Below, in pieces: positions 1 to 7,223 of a DNA stretch of 9,564 bases. The notes beneath the pieces were generated by a model. It saw only the letters and a list, made by a program, of their open reading frames with translations. It ran no database searches and had not been told where the DNA came from. The position numbers were made by a program, and so were the translations under genes. Origin of the DNA: Flammeovirgaceae bacterium UBA4659. Lineage in GTDB: Bacteria; Bacteroidota; Bacteroidia; Cytophagales; Cyclobacteriaceae. The stretch lies in assembly GCA_002405445.1 (NCBI GenBank), contig DHLV01000161.1, positions 13,274-22,837 of the forward strand. Reading direction: 5' to 3'. The number at the start of each line of letters is the position of its first letter. Within the stretch, counting starts at the first letter, position 1.

Positions 1-1
1 C

Positions 2-2503
2 ATTTCTACAGTTAAAAAATTGGCTGCATATCATCAATATTATGCTGTAAACCGGGCAGTTGAATCCACTTTAAGAGCAACTGGCTTTACCGTAGAACAC
101 GAAACGCCTTTGAGCATGGTCATGGAATCTCCTGAAAGCTATGGATTACCCGGAGTGAAAAATCAGCCTATTGGCGACAGAAAAGGCGGTGTAGTTTGGC
201 ATACACAAGGAAGCGGAAAATCCTACTCAATGGTTTTCTTCTGCCAAAAAATCCATCACAAGTTTACAGGCAGTTACACTTTCCTGATTGTTACCGACCG
301 AAACGAGTTAGACACGCAGATTTACGGCACTTTCAGCGGTGTGGGTGCAGTGCCACAAGTAAAATCAGGTTCTAAAGAATCCTTGAAAGCCAACAGCGGT
401 AAGCATTTGAGAGAATTGCTTAGTTCAGAACACCGCTATTTATTTACACTCATTCACAAATTCAACTTTGAAGAAGAAATAACCAAGCGGGATAATATCA
501 TTGTCATTTCAGACGAAGCACACCGAACACAAGGCGGCAATTTAGCAATGAACTTGCGTAACGCCTTGCCAAACGCTTCATTTATCGGTTTTACAGGAAC
601 ACCTCTTTTCAAAGATGATGAAATAACCAAGCGGATTTTTGGTGATTATGTTTCCCGATACGACTTTAAACGAAGTGTTGACGATGGTGCAACCGTTCCA
701 CTTTACTACGAAAACAGGGGCGAATATTTAGGCTTGAAAAATCCTGTAATCAATGAGCAAATAAGAGCCGTAATAGATGCCGAAAGCGAAGATTTAGACA
801 GCGACCAACGCAGCAGAGTTGAACAACTTTTTGCACGAGAATATCCGATACTTACAGCTAAAAAACGATTAGATGCCATTGCCAAAGATGCCGTTTGGCA
901 TTTCTGCAATCGTGGTTACAAAGGCAAAGGAATGTTTGTCGCATTGGATAAACTCACTGCCGTGAGAATGTATGATTTAATAACGCATCATTGGAAACTG
1001 ACCGTTGAGCAATTGGAAAAAGAAGTTTCCAAAGGAAAATATGGCGACCAGGAATTGTTGGAGAAAAGCCGTGAACTGCAATGGATAAAGGAAACGGAAA
1101 TTTGTGTGGTGGTGAGTTCAGAGCAAAACGAAATTCAAAAGTTTCAGAAATGGGATTTAGACATTGAGCCACACAGAGACAAAATGAACACACAAGACCT
1201 TGAAACAAGGTTTAAAGATGAGGACGACCCTTTCCGTTTTGTGATTGTTTGTGCGATGTGGATTACAGGTTTCGATGTGCCTACCCTTTCCACTTTATAT
1301 TTAGACAAGCCTTTGAAATCTCATACTTTGATGCAAGCCATTGCAAGAGCCAACCGAATCAGCGAAGGCAAAAACAACGGTTTGATTGTGGACTACATTG
1401 AAACATACACTGCCTTATTGGATGCATTGGCCATTTATGGATCAGGTGGAGATGAAGGCGGTGGGGAGCGTGGCGAAAAACCCGAACCACCTGTAAAACC
1501 AAAGGAAGAACTCATCAAGCAACTGGAAGAAGCGTTAGAAGCGACTCAAACCTTTTTGCAAGACGAAGTAAATTTCGATTTACAGGAACTCATCAATGCA
1601 GACGGTTTGCACAAATTGGCTGCAATGGAAAAAGCTGTGAATGCCGTTTACACCAATGACGAAACCAAGCGGAAATTTCAGGTTTTGGCAAGAGAGGTTT
1701 TTAAGAAATATAAAGCCCTGCAACCCGACAAAGTATTGAATCAATACGCACCGAGAAAGAATGCTATTGATGTAATCTACACCGCTATTGAAGACAATAT
1801 TGAAAGTGCAGATGTTGCCGACATAATGCGAAAGATTCAGAACGTAGTGGATGAATCCATAGAAAATATGGTTGCCGAACCCGGACACAATGGAGAAAAA
1901 ATCATTGACCTAAGCGGACTGGATTTTGACTTATTGGAGCAATACTTCCTAAAGACTAAAAATAAAAATGCTGCCGTTCAGTCACTCAAAGACAAAGTTG
2001 AAAAGCAATTGAAACGAATGGTAGAACGCAATCCTTTGACGGTTGACTATTACAAACGATATCAGGAAATCATAGAAGAATACAACAGTGGCAAAGACGA
2101 AGTAGTTATCAAAGAAACATTCAGAAAACTGATTGAACTCGTAAACTCGTACTCAGAAGCAGAAGCTGACACCAAACGAGAAGGACTGACAGACGAGCAA
2201 AAAGCCATTTTCGACATTCTCAGACACGGTAAGAAGTTGGGAGAAAAAGAGAAAAACGAAATCAAGAAGATATCGATTGAACTTCTTGACGAACTTAAAA
2301 AGGACAAATTAAAAGTTCAGCAGTGGTTCGACAAATCGGTTACAGCAGCAGCGGTTTTTAACACGGTAAGCAAGACTTTATTTGAAACATTGCCCTACCC
2401 GACCTATCAAACAGACGACATTGACTTAAAAACGAACTTAGTATATGAACATTTAAAGCATCAATATTTTGGAGGAGGAATGAGTATTTACGGACAATAT
2501 TAG
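2..2503 (+). CDS. hsdR: Type I restriction enzyme subunit R (HsdR), 5'-truncated by window edge
   Basis: This is the ATP-dependent DNA translocase and restriction subunit of a type I restriction-modification complex, acting with HsdM and HsdS, neither of which is in the window. The frame is open from the first bases, so the TTG at 20 is not the real start; 833 codons are visible, against about 1000 residues usual for the family. Counting from the first codon in the window, superfamily 2 motor motifs appear in order: Walker A HTQGSGKS (K73), DEAHR (171-175), GFTGTP (196-201), ITGFDVPT (from 421) and QAIARANR (445-452). A Gly/Glu/Pro/Lys-rich linker (about 481-500) leads into a charged helical C-terminal region ending GGGMSIYGQY. 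The PD-(D/E)XK nuclease domain should lie upstream. Codons are AT-richer than in all other genes here, which suggests horizontal acquisition. The identification is firm; whether the complete gene is intact cannot be seen. Confidence 0.96.
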   Translation: MSTVKKLAAYHQYYAVNRAVESTLRATGFTVEHETPLSMVMESPESYGLPGVKNQPIGDRKGGVVWHTQGSGKSYSMVFFCQKIHHKFTGSYTFLIVTDRNELDTQIYGTFSGVGAVPQVKSGSKESLKANSGKHLRELLSSEHRYLFTLIHKFNFEEEITKRDNIIVISDEAHRTQGGNLAMNLRNALPNASFIGFTGTPLFKDDEITKRIFGDYVSRYDFKRSVDDGATVPLYYENRGEYLGLKNPVINEQIRAVIDAESEDLDSDQRSRVEQLFAREYPILTAKKRLDAIAKDAVWHFCNRGYKGKGMFVALDKLTAVRMYDLITHHWKLTVEQLEKEVSKGKYGDQELLEKSRELQWIKETEICVVVSSEQNEIQKFQKWDLDIEPHRDKMNTQDLETRFKDEDDPFRFVIVCAMWITGFDVPTLSTLYLDKPLKSHTLMQAIARANRISEGKNNGLIVDYIETYTALLDALAIYGSGGDEGGGERGEKPEPPVKPKEELIKQLEEALEATQTFLQDEVNFDLQELINADGLHKLAAMEKAVNAVYTNDETKRKFQVLAREVFKKYKALQPDKVLNQYAPRKNAIDVIYTAIEDNIESADVADIMRKIQNVVDESIENMVAEPGHNGEKIIDLSGLDFDLLEQYFLKTKNKNAAVQSLKDKVEKQLKRMVERNPLTVDYYKRYQEIIEEYNSGKDEVVIKETFRKLIELVNSYSEAEADTKREGLTDEQKAIFDILRHGKKLGEKEKNEIKKISIELLDELKKDKLKVQQWFDKSVTAAAVFNTVSKTLFETLPYPTYQTDDIDLKTNLVYEHLKHQYFGGGMSIYGQY

Positions 2504-2513
2504 CCCTCCTTTG

Positions 2514-2560
2514 GCGCACGAGTGCTCACAGTTAACTGGTTCAAGCGTCCCGCCTGAACC
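2514..2560. repeat. Cluster of three adjacent inverted repeats after hsdR
   Basis: Within 47 bases there are three dyads: GCAC-GA-GTGC (2516-2525); the perfect palindrome CAGTTAACTG (2529-2538); and arms GGTTCAAGCG (2538-2547) and CGCCTGAACC (2551-2560) around a TCC loop. The last is a 10-bp stem with one mismatch. In a plus-strand RNA that mismatch is A-C, but in a minus-strand RNA it is a G-U wobble, so the stem would be fully paired only in the minus-strand transcript. No U-run follows on either strand, so it is not a classical intrinsic terminator. It could be part of a dispersed repeat or a protein-binding site; the role is unknown. Confidence 0.6.
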
Positions 2561-2644
2561 AAGAATAGGCAAAGGCGAGTTGCTTGCGCCATTGGAGAAC
2601 GAGGTGACGTAGAGAAGTCGCAGCGCTACGAGGCGAGAATCTGC

Positions 2645-2663
2645 AAAAAATTAATTTTTTTTT
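2645..2663. repeat. A6-TTAA-T6 perfect palindrome with T9 run
   Basis: Bases 2645-2660 form a 16-base perfect palindrome of six A, TTAA and six T, and the T run continues to 2663. The T9 tract could help end hsdR transcription on the plus strand, but no GC-rich stem sits directly before it, so a terminator call would be weak. It is an intrinsically bent, easily melted stretch inside an otherwise GC-richer gap. Confidence 0.5.
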
Positions 2664-2774
2664 CACTGCCCTCCACGCTGCGTGCGCTGCAATGCCTACC
2701 TCAAATGTCACCTCAACTTGCCGTTCGTTGCCGGAGAACAACAACACTACGGACTCAAAGCAAGTACAAACACG

Positions 2775-2813
2775 ATTATTTTTCATCACTTCAAGTGAAG
2801 TGATGTTCATAAT
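2775..2813. terminator. Extended palindrome, candidate 3'-end structure between convergent genes
   Basis: CATCACTTCA (2784-2793) and TGAAGTGATG (2796-2805) are perfect 10-base inverted arms separated by AG. Further out, ATTAT (2775-2779) and ATAAT (2809-2813) are also inverted copies, so symmetry extends over 39 bases with a short unpaired stretch on each side. The position, between the ends of converging genes, suits a bidirectional transcript end. The stem is not especially GC-rich and no clean U-tract follows on either strand, so an operator or repeat remnant is an alternative. Confidence 0.4.
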
Positions 2814-2849
2814 GCCACGAGGGTCAACAGGCAGATGCGCTCCGTGGCA
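2813..2849 (-). terminator. Candidate stem-loop just downstream of the tex stop
   Basis: TGCCACG (2813-2819) and CGTGGCA (2843-2849) are 7-base inverted arms around a 23-base loop, three bases beyond the tex stop codon and directly abutting the 2775-2813 palindrome. It could stabilise or end the tex mRNA. It lacks a U-run and the loop is long, so confidence is low. Confidence 0.3.
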
Positions 2850-2852
2850 ACC

Positions 2853-5162
2853 TTACTTTTTAAACTTATTCTTCAGCAGCGCAAGTTTTTCTTCCATCGA
2901 CAATTCAGGGGTTTTTGGCTTCGGTGGTTTTGAATCGTGGCGTTTGGGTGCTGGGTGGCCCTTGGGCTTCTCGCGGTGTGCGGTGATTTTTGCTGCACCT
3001 TGCGCTTCTGCAAAAGGGTTGGTTTTCATCGATAAACCAATACGCTTGCGCTCCGCATCCACTTCCGTCACCGTTACTTGCACCTTTTGCTGCACAGCCA
3101 CTGCCTCTTTGGGGTCTTTGATAAACTTGTCTGACAGGTGACTGATATGTACCAGCCCGTCCTGGTGCACACCAATATCGACAAACGCACCAAAGTTTGT
3201 CACGTTGGTGACAATGCCCGGCATTTGCATGCCCACTTTGAGGTCTTCTAACTTGTACACACCCTCTGTAAAACTGAATACTTCAAACGACTGGCGTGGG
3301 TCGCGTCCGGGCTTTTCCAATTCGCTGACGATGTCTTTCAAGGTTGGCAGCCCTACTTTGTCGCTCACATATTTTTCCAGATTCAACTGCTGGCGCAACT
3401 CAGTTTTGGTCATCAGGTCCTTAACGGCACAACCTGCATCCTTCGCCATTTGGTTCACAATCGCGTAACTCTCGGGGTGCACCGCGCTGGCATCCAGTGG
3501 ATTTTCGGCATCGGCAATGCGCAAAAATCCTGCTGCTTGTTCAAAAACTTTTTCTCCGAAGCGGTTCACCTGCATCAATTCCTCGCGTGATTTAAACGGG
3601 CCATGCTGGTTGCGAAACTCAACAATGTTTTTTGCAAGTGCCGGGCTTAAGCCCGACACGTACGAGAGCAGTTCTTTACTGGCTGTGTTTACCTCCACCC
3701 CTACCGAGTTCACACAGGTGATCACCACATCGTCCAAGCCCTGTTTCAACTTTTGCTGGTCTACGTCATGCTGGTATTGCCCCACGCCAATTGACTTGGC
3801 ATCGATTTTCACCAGCTCAGAGAGCGGATCCATCAGCCTTCGGCCAATGGAAACTGCACCGCGCACCGTCAGATCCTTGTCGGGAAACTCTTCGCGTGCC
3901 ACGTCAGAAGCAGAGTACACCGAGGCACCACTTTCGTTCACCATCACCACCAATATGCGCTGGCTCAGCCCGAGGCTTTTTACAAACGCCTCCGTCTCAC
4001 GACTTGCCGTGCCGTTGCCAATGGCAATCGCATCTATCCTGTACTCCTCGCATAACCGCTTGATGAGCGTTTCTGACTTTGCCCGCTCGCCCTGTCCGTT
4101 GTGCGGATAAATGACATCATGATGCAACAGTTTCCCCTGGCTGTTAAGGCAAACCACTTTGCAGCCGGTGCGAAACCCGGGGTCGAGTGCCAACACATTT
4201 TTTTGCCCGAGCGGGGCCGCCAGCAACAGCTCGCGCAAGTTGGCAGCAAACACCCTGATCGCGTCTTCGTCTGCCTTCATTTTTGACTCCACCCGTATTT
4301 CTGTTTCCAGCGAGGGGCTCAACAATCGCTTGTAACCGTCCGCTATCGCCATCTTCACCTGCTCGCCCGCAGCGTTGTCGCTCTTCACGTGCGCGCGCTC
4401 AATCGTCTGCACGGCCAGCGCTTCGGGTGGCGCAATCGTTAGAGACAAAATGCCCTCCTTCTCGCCCCTGCGCATGGCCAGCAACCGATGCGAGGGCGTT
4501 TTTGCAATCGGCTCGCTCCACTCAAAATAATCCTTGTACTTGTGGCCTTCTGCCTCTTTGTTTTTAATTACATGTGATGATACCGCGCCTTCGCTCCAAA
4601 ACAACTCACGCACCCTTTTGCGTGTCTCGGGGTGTTCACTGATTTGTTCGGCAATGATGTCACGCGCACCTGCCAGTGCTTCATCAACGGTAGCAACGCC
4701 TTTGCCTACGTCTACAAATGTGGTTGCAAAATCGCTGAGGTTGAATTGCTCCTGCAACAGGATTTTTTCGGCCAGTGGTTCGAGGCCTTTTTCTTTCGCC
4801 ACACTCGCCCGCGTTTTGCGTTTGGGTCGATAAGGCAAATAAATATCTTCAAGTTCCGCCAGTGTTTCGGCCAGCACCACAGCGCCCAACAATTCAGGTG
4901 TAAGTTTACCTTGCTTTTCAATTGAAGCAATAACAGCTTCTTTGCGTTTGTCCAATTCCGCCAGTTGTTCCAACCGATCGCGCACGTTGGCGATCATCAC
5001 TTCATCCATGCTGCCGGTACGCTCTTTGCGGTAACGGGCAATAAATGGGATGGTACCGCCTTCTGCCAACAGTTCTGCCACAGCCTTCACGTGCGGCAGC
5101 GGCAATGAAAATTGGTCTGCGATTTGTTTTACCCAGCGGGCAGTGTTTTCGTTTTGCATCAT
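2853..5162 (-). CDS. tex: Tex family RNA-binding transcription accessory protein
   Basis: Tex is a broadly conserved cytoplasmic nucleic-acid-binding protein linked to transcription. Domain order is textbook. The N-terminal helical Tex region contains GGTIPFIARYRKERTG. A YqgF/RNase H-like domain begins near residue 322 with LALDPGFRTG. Tandem helix-hairpin-helix segments lie at about 482-555 (NTASKELLSYVSGLSPALAK, RFGEKVFEQAAGFLRI). An S1 domain lies at about 644-717 (GIVTNVTNFGAFVDIG, DGLVHISHLSDKF). A basic, Pro/Lys-rich tail ends in LLKNKFKK. The 769-residue length is normal for the family. I start at the double ATG 5162/5159 (MMQNENTARW); either Met is possible. The frame stays open to 5288, but that extension looks unlike Tex and would overlap the divergent LysM gene. 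It is transcribed alone, convergent with hsdR, and no clear Shine-Dalgarno sequence precedes the start. Confidence 0.97.
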   Translation of the reverse strand: MMQNENTARWVKQIADQFSLPLPHVKAVAELLAEGGTIPFIARYRKERTGSMDEVMIANVRDRLEQLAELDKRKEAVIASIEKQGKLTPELLGAVVLAETLAELEDIYLPYRPKRKTRASVAKEKGLEPLAEKILLQEQFNLSDFATTFVDVGKGVATVDEALAGARDIIAEQISEHPETRKRVRELFWSEGAVSSHVIKNKEAEGHKYKDYFEWSEPIAKTPSHRLLAMRRGEKEGILSLTIAPPEALAVQTIERAHVKSDNAAGEQVKMAIADGYKRLLSPSLETEIRVESKMKADEDAIRVFAANLRELLLAAPLGQKNVLALDPGFRTGCKVVCLNSQGKLLHHDVIYPHNGQGERAKSETLIKRLCEEYRIDAIAIGNGTASRETEAFVKSLGLSQRILVVMVNESGASVYSASDVAREEFPDKDLTVRGAVSIGRRLMDPLSELVKIDAKSIGVGQYQHDVDQQKLKQGLDDVVITCVNSVGVEVNTASKELLSYVSGLSPALAKNIVEFRNQHGPFKSREELMQVNRFGEKVFEQAAGFLRIADAENPLDASAVHPESYAIVNQMAKDAGCAVKDLMTKTELRQQLNLEKYVSDKVGLPTLKDIVSELEKPGRDPRQSFEVFSFTEGVYKLEDLKVGMQMPGIVTNVTNFGAFVDIGVHQDGLVHISHLSDKFIKDPKEAVAVQQKVQVTVTEVDAERKRIGLSMKTNPFAEAQGAAKITAHREKPKGHPAPKRHDSKPPKPKTPELSMEEKLALLKNKFKK

Positions 5163-5251
5163 GTAAAAAGGGTGGTAAAAATAGGTGGAGATTCGCCATT
5201 TTAAAAGAAACCCGAAAATAATGTGGTAAGTGGCGCAACAGCCTGAGAGGT

Positions 5252-5282
5252 TTTGGAGCACCTCAAATATTTGGTAACTTTC
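5252..5282 (+). promoter_or_regulatory. Bacteroidota-type promoter for the LysM-OmpA operon
   Basis: TTTG (5252-5255), a 19-base spacer and TAACTTTC (5275-5282) match the Bacteroidota housekeeping promoter pattern TTTG / TAnnTTTG with one mismatch and a usual spacer. Transcription would begin near 5288-5290, leaving a leader of only about ten bases before the ATG at 5298. The rest of the 135-base divergent region (5163-5297) showed no equally good promoter for tex on the minus strand. Confidence 0.5.
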
Positions 5283-5297
5283 GAGCACCTAAATAGT
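5256..5297. repeat. Direct repeat flanking a palindrome over the promoter
   Basis: GAGCACCT occurs at 5256-5263 and again at 5283-5290, 27 bases apart. Similarity continues past the repeat, CAAATAT after the first copy and AAATAGT after the second. Between them lies the perfect palindrome CAAATATTTG (5264-5273). The first copy begins right after the -33 box and the second spans the predicted transcription start, so a bound regulator could block RNA polymerase. The regulator, if any, is unknown. Confidence 0.4.
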
Positions 5298-6101
5298 ATG
5301 ATAAAGTTATTGCTTGTATCGATTTTGTGGGGGGCCGATGGTGACTCACTCCGGATGGAAACCATCAACGGAAAACAATTTATTATACACCAGATTGAAG
5401 CCAAAGAAACGTTGTATTCCATCTCCAGGCGATACGGTGTGGCCGTTACGGCCATCATCGAAAGCAACGGGGCTGCAGAAGGTTCGTTGGCAGTAGGTCA
5501 ACTGCTCAAAATTCCCTTCACGCCCAAAGCAAAAGCAAACCCCGGCACCGAAGTAGCGGGCGTACCCGCAATGAAGTCGGTAAGCAGCACGCACACCGTG
5601 GCCGCCAAAGAAACCCTTTACTCAGTTGCACGTCAACATGGTGTGAGTGTAGAACAGTTGCGGCAATGGAACAGTTTGACAAGCGATGAGTTGAAGCCCG
5701 GGCAGACCTTGCTGGTGGTGCAGCCCAAGAACGCAAACGCGGCAGCGGCACTACCCGTACCTGTAGCGGCACCGGTGAGCCCGACCAACGCAGCGGCCGG
5801 CACAATCAGGATCTCTGAAAAAGTACTGGGTGCAGACGAAGTGCGCGAAGAGGGAGGCTGCGACCTGATGCCCAACACAGAAAATAACAGGAAGTATCTT
5901 GCCCTGCACCGAACAGCAAAAACGGGTGCAGTGCTTAAAGTGCGCAACACCCAAACCAACCGCGAAGTGTTTGTGCGCGTGATGGGGCCCATGCCGGCTG
6001 ATGTTTCGCCTGACGTACTAATCCGCATCTCGAGCGCTGCCATCAAACGCCTTGATGCCACAGATGGCAAGTGCAAAGTAGAGGTCACTTATTATAAATA
6101 G
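5298..6101 (+). CDS. Secreted LysM / RlpA-like double-psi-barrel protein
   Basis: This is a 267-residue exported protein predicted to bind peptidoglycan. A short hydrophobic signal (MIKLLLVSILWGADG) is followed by LysM 1 at about 28-73 (EAKETLYSISRRYGV, GQLLKIPF), LysM 2 at about 98-143 (AAKETLYSVARQHGVSVEQL), an Ala/Pro/Val linker, and a double-psi beta-barrel domain of the RlpA type at about 168-267 (YLALHRTAKTGAVLKVRN). The barrel keeps the His (H204) aligned with RlpA's ALHRT/AAHRT motif, but the segment where RlpA has VNDRGPF reads VMGPM here, so the catalytic Asp is missing and lytic transglycosylase activity is unlikely. I chose the ATG at 5298, which begins the signal peptide; an upstream TTG at 5253 falls inside the promoter. 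It is first in an operon with the OmpA-domain gene six bases downstream. This architecture is common in Bacteroidota; the exact role is not established. Confidence 0.88.
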   Translation: MIKLLLVSILWGADGDSLRMETINGKQFIIHQIEAKETLYSISRRYGVAVTAIIESNGAAEGSLAVGQLLKIPFTPKAKANPGTEVAGVPAMKSVSSTHTVAAKETLYSVARQHGVSVEQLRQWNSLTSDELKPGQTLLVVQPKNANAAAALPVPVAAPVSPTNAAAGTIRISEKVLGADEVREEGGCDLMPNTENNRKYLALHRTAKTGAVLKVRNTQTNREVFVRVMGPMPADVSPDVLIRISSAAIKRLDATDGKCKVEVTYYK

Positions 6102-6107
6102 CGCTGC

Positions 6108-7223
6108 TTGACTGCTCGTGCCGCATTTGGTTTTTACAATCTCGCGCTCGCCCTTTTTCTGAGCCTTCCGGGATGGGCACAGAACCTTGTACCCAACCCG
6201 GGTTTTGAAGAATATTTCAGGTGCCCCGGTTCTTACAACTACTCGGCCAGCGGCAAAGTGGCGCCCGGCTGGTTTTCGCCCACAAGCGGCACACCGGACT
6301 TATACAACGAATGCAGCAAAGGCGATGTGGGTGTGCCCACCAATTGGGCTGGCAACTCTAAACCCTACTCCGGCAAGGGCTATGCCGGCATCTACTGCTA
6401 TCTGAAAGGCAAGGGCTATCGCGAGTATCTGCAAACCAAACTGATTGAACCTCTGCGCGAAGGGGTTGAATACTATGTCGAATACTGGTTCAGGCTTTCT
6501 TCCAATTCGAAATACAGCATTGACCGCATCGGCCTGATGTTGAGCGACTCTGCCCGTTGGCAAACGCACGATAACCCGCTGGGAAAGCCCACCTATGAAT
6601 ACCAAATGCAGGGCGCCTACACTCGCTCAACCGGTATATGGAATAAGTGTCGCTTCTTTTACAAAGCAAAGGGCGGTGAGCAGTACCTCACCATCGGCAA
6701 CTTTTCTGACGATGCCGCCACCCGCACTTACCACATCGCTTTTTCGAAAGCCAAAGAGCCCATGCTCGACCGGGGGGCATACTATTACATCGATGACGTG
6801 CGCGAGGTTGCTTACACCGAGCCCACACAAACGCCCGACAAGCCTTTGATTGTGGAAGGCTATCCGGAAGTAAAACTGAATGAGCGCTACGTGCTCAAAA
6901 ACATCTATTTTGAATTTGACAGCGCGCGCCTGGTGGGCAACTCATTTGAAGAGCTGGATAAATGGCTTGTGGTCATCAACACCAAAAGTAAATGGAAAAT
7001 AGAGTTAACCGGCCATACAGACGAGAGAGGGAGCGAACAGTACAACCTTGATCTGTCGCTGGCGCGCGTGGAAGCAGTGGCTGAATACCTCATATCCAGA
7101 GGCGTAGATGCCACACGTTTCAAATTGACTGGCGAAGGAAAGCGCAGACCCCTCTCTCAAGGAAAAGATGAAGCAGCGCACGCGCTGAACAGGCGGGTGG
7201 AAATTCGCTTTTTTGAAAAGTAA
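6108..7223 (+). CDS. OmpA-family outer-membrane / peptidoglycan-anchoring protein
   Basis: This is a 371-residue envelope protein. A signal peptide (core LALALFLSL, likely cleavage after GWA at residue 24) precedes a region of about 26-255 beginning NLVPNPGFEEY. That region is rich in Gly, Tyr and aromatic residues and contains several Cys; it is probably a beta-sandwich like those in many Bacteroidota OmpA proteins, ligand unknown. The C-terminal OmpA domain spans about 263-371 (IYFEFDSARL, then TGHTDERGSEQYNLDLSLAR). D305 and R320 are 15 residues apart, matching the Asp/Arg pair that binds the diaminopimelate of peptidoglycan. The protein ends NRRVEIRFFEK. No ATG or GTG is available: TTG at 6108 is the only usable start after the in-frame TAG at 6099-6101 that ends the LysM gene, and no Shine-Dalgarno sits at normal spacing. 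Translation is probably coupled to the upstream gene. The two products likely work in the same envelope compartment. Confidence 0.9.
   Translation: MTARAAFGFYNLALALFLSLPGWAQNLVPNPGFEEYFRCPGSYNYSASGKVAPGWFSPTSGTPDLYNECSKGDVGVPTNWAGNSKPYSGKGYAGIYCYLKGKGYREYLQTKLIEPLREGVEYYVEYWFRLSSNSKYSIDRIGLMLSDSARWQTHDNPLGKPTYEYQMQGAYTRSTGIWNKCRFFYKAKGGEQYLTIGNFSDDAATRTYHIAFSKAKEPMLDRGAYYYIDDVREVAYTEPTQTPDKPLIVEGYPEVKLNERYVLKNIYFEFDSARLVGNSFEELDKWLVVINTKSKWKIELTGHTDERGSEQYNLDLSLARVEAVAEYLISRGVDATRFKLTGEGKRRPLSQGKDEAAHALNRRVEIRFFEK

Larger units (their letters stand above)
2504..2852. other. 349-base non-coding gap between convergent hsdR and tex
   Basis: No convincing gene lies here. An 89-codon antisense frame (2810 to 2541) has no recognisable domain and runs straight through the inverted repeats, so I regard it as spurious. 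The gap holds a cluster of dyads directly after the hsdR stop, an A6-TTAA-T6 palindrome with a T9 run, an extended palindrome at 2775-2813 and a hairpin at 2813-2849 just past the tex stop. GCGCACG (2514-2520) is inverted as CGTGCGC (2681-2687), which could mark the ends of a segment of about 174 bases. GCCCTCC occurs twice in direct orientation (2503-2509 and 2668-2674). The gap must contain the 3' ends of both convergent transcripts. Confidence 0.7.

Noticed and set aside
2538..2560. tRNA-like T-arm (GGTTCAAGC) or tRNA-fragment attachment site
   Set aside because: The flanking bases do not pair as a T-stem and no acceptor, D or anticodon arms are present.
2514..2560. Integron attC site suggested by GTTAAC and nearby dyads
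   Set aside because: GTTAACT does not fit the GTTRRRY core and there is no matching RYYYAAC partner in the right position.
2541..2810. 89-codon minus-strand frame in the hsdR-tex gap
   Set aside because: It shows no domain, its start lies next to the 2784-2805 palindrome and its end in the 2538-2560 hairpin; it looks like translated non-coding repeat. Homologues with synonymous-change bias would be needed to revive it.
2692..4110. Plus-strand frames (2692-3141 and 3517-4110) across tex
   Set aside because: They are largely antisense to conserved tex domains and their translations have no recognisable features.
5163..5288. N-terminal extension of tex to an ATG at 5288
   Set aside because: The extra 42 residues do not look like Tex, and the extension would cover the LysM promoter and overlap the next gene; the MMQNENTARW start fits the family.
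5253..5297. Upstream TTG start for the LysM gene
   Set aside because: It would put 15 residues before a good signal peptide and lies inside the predicted promoter.
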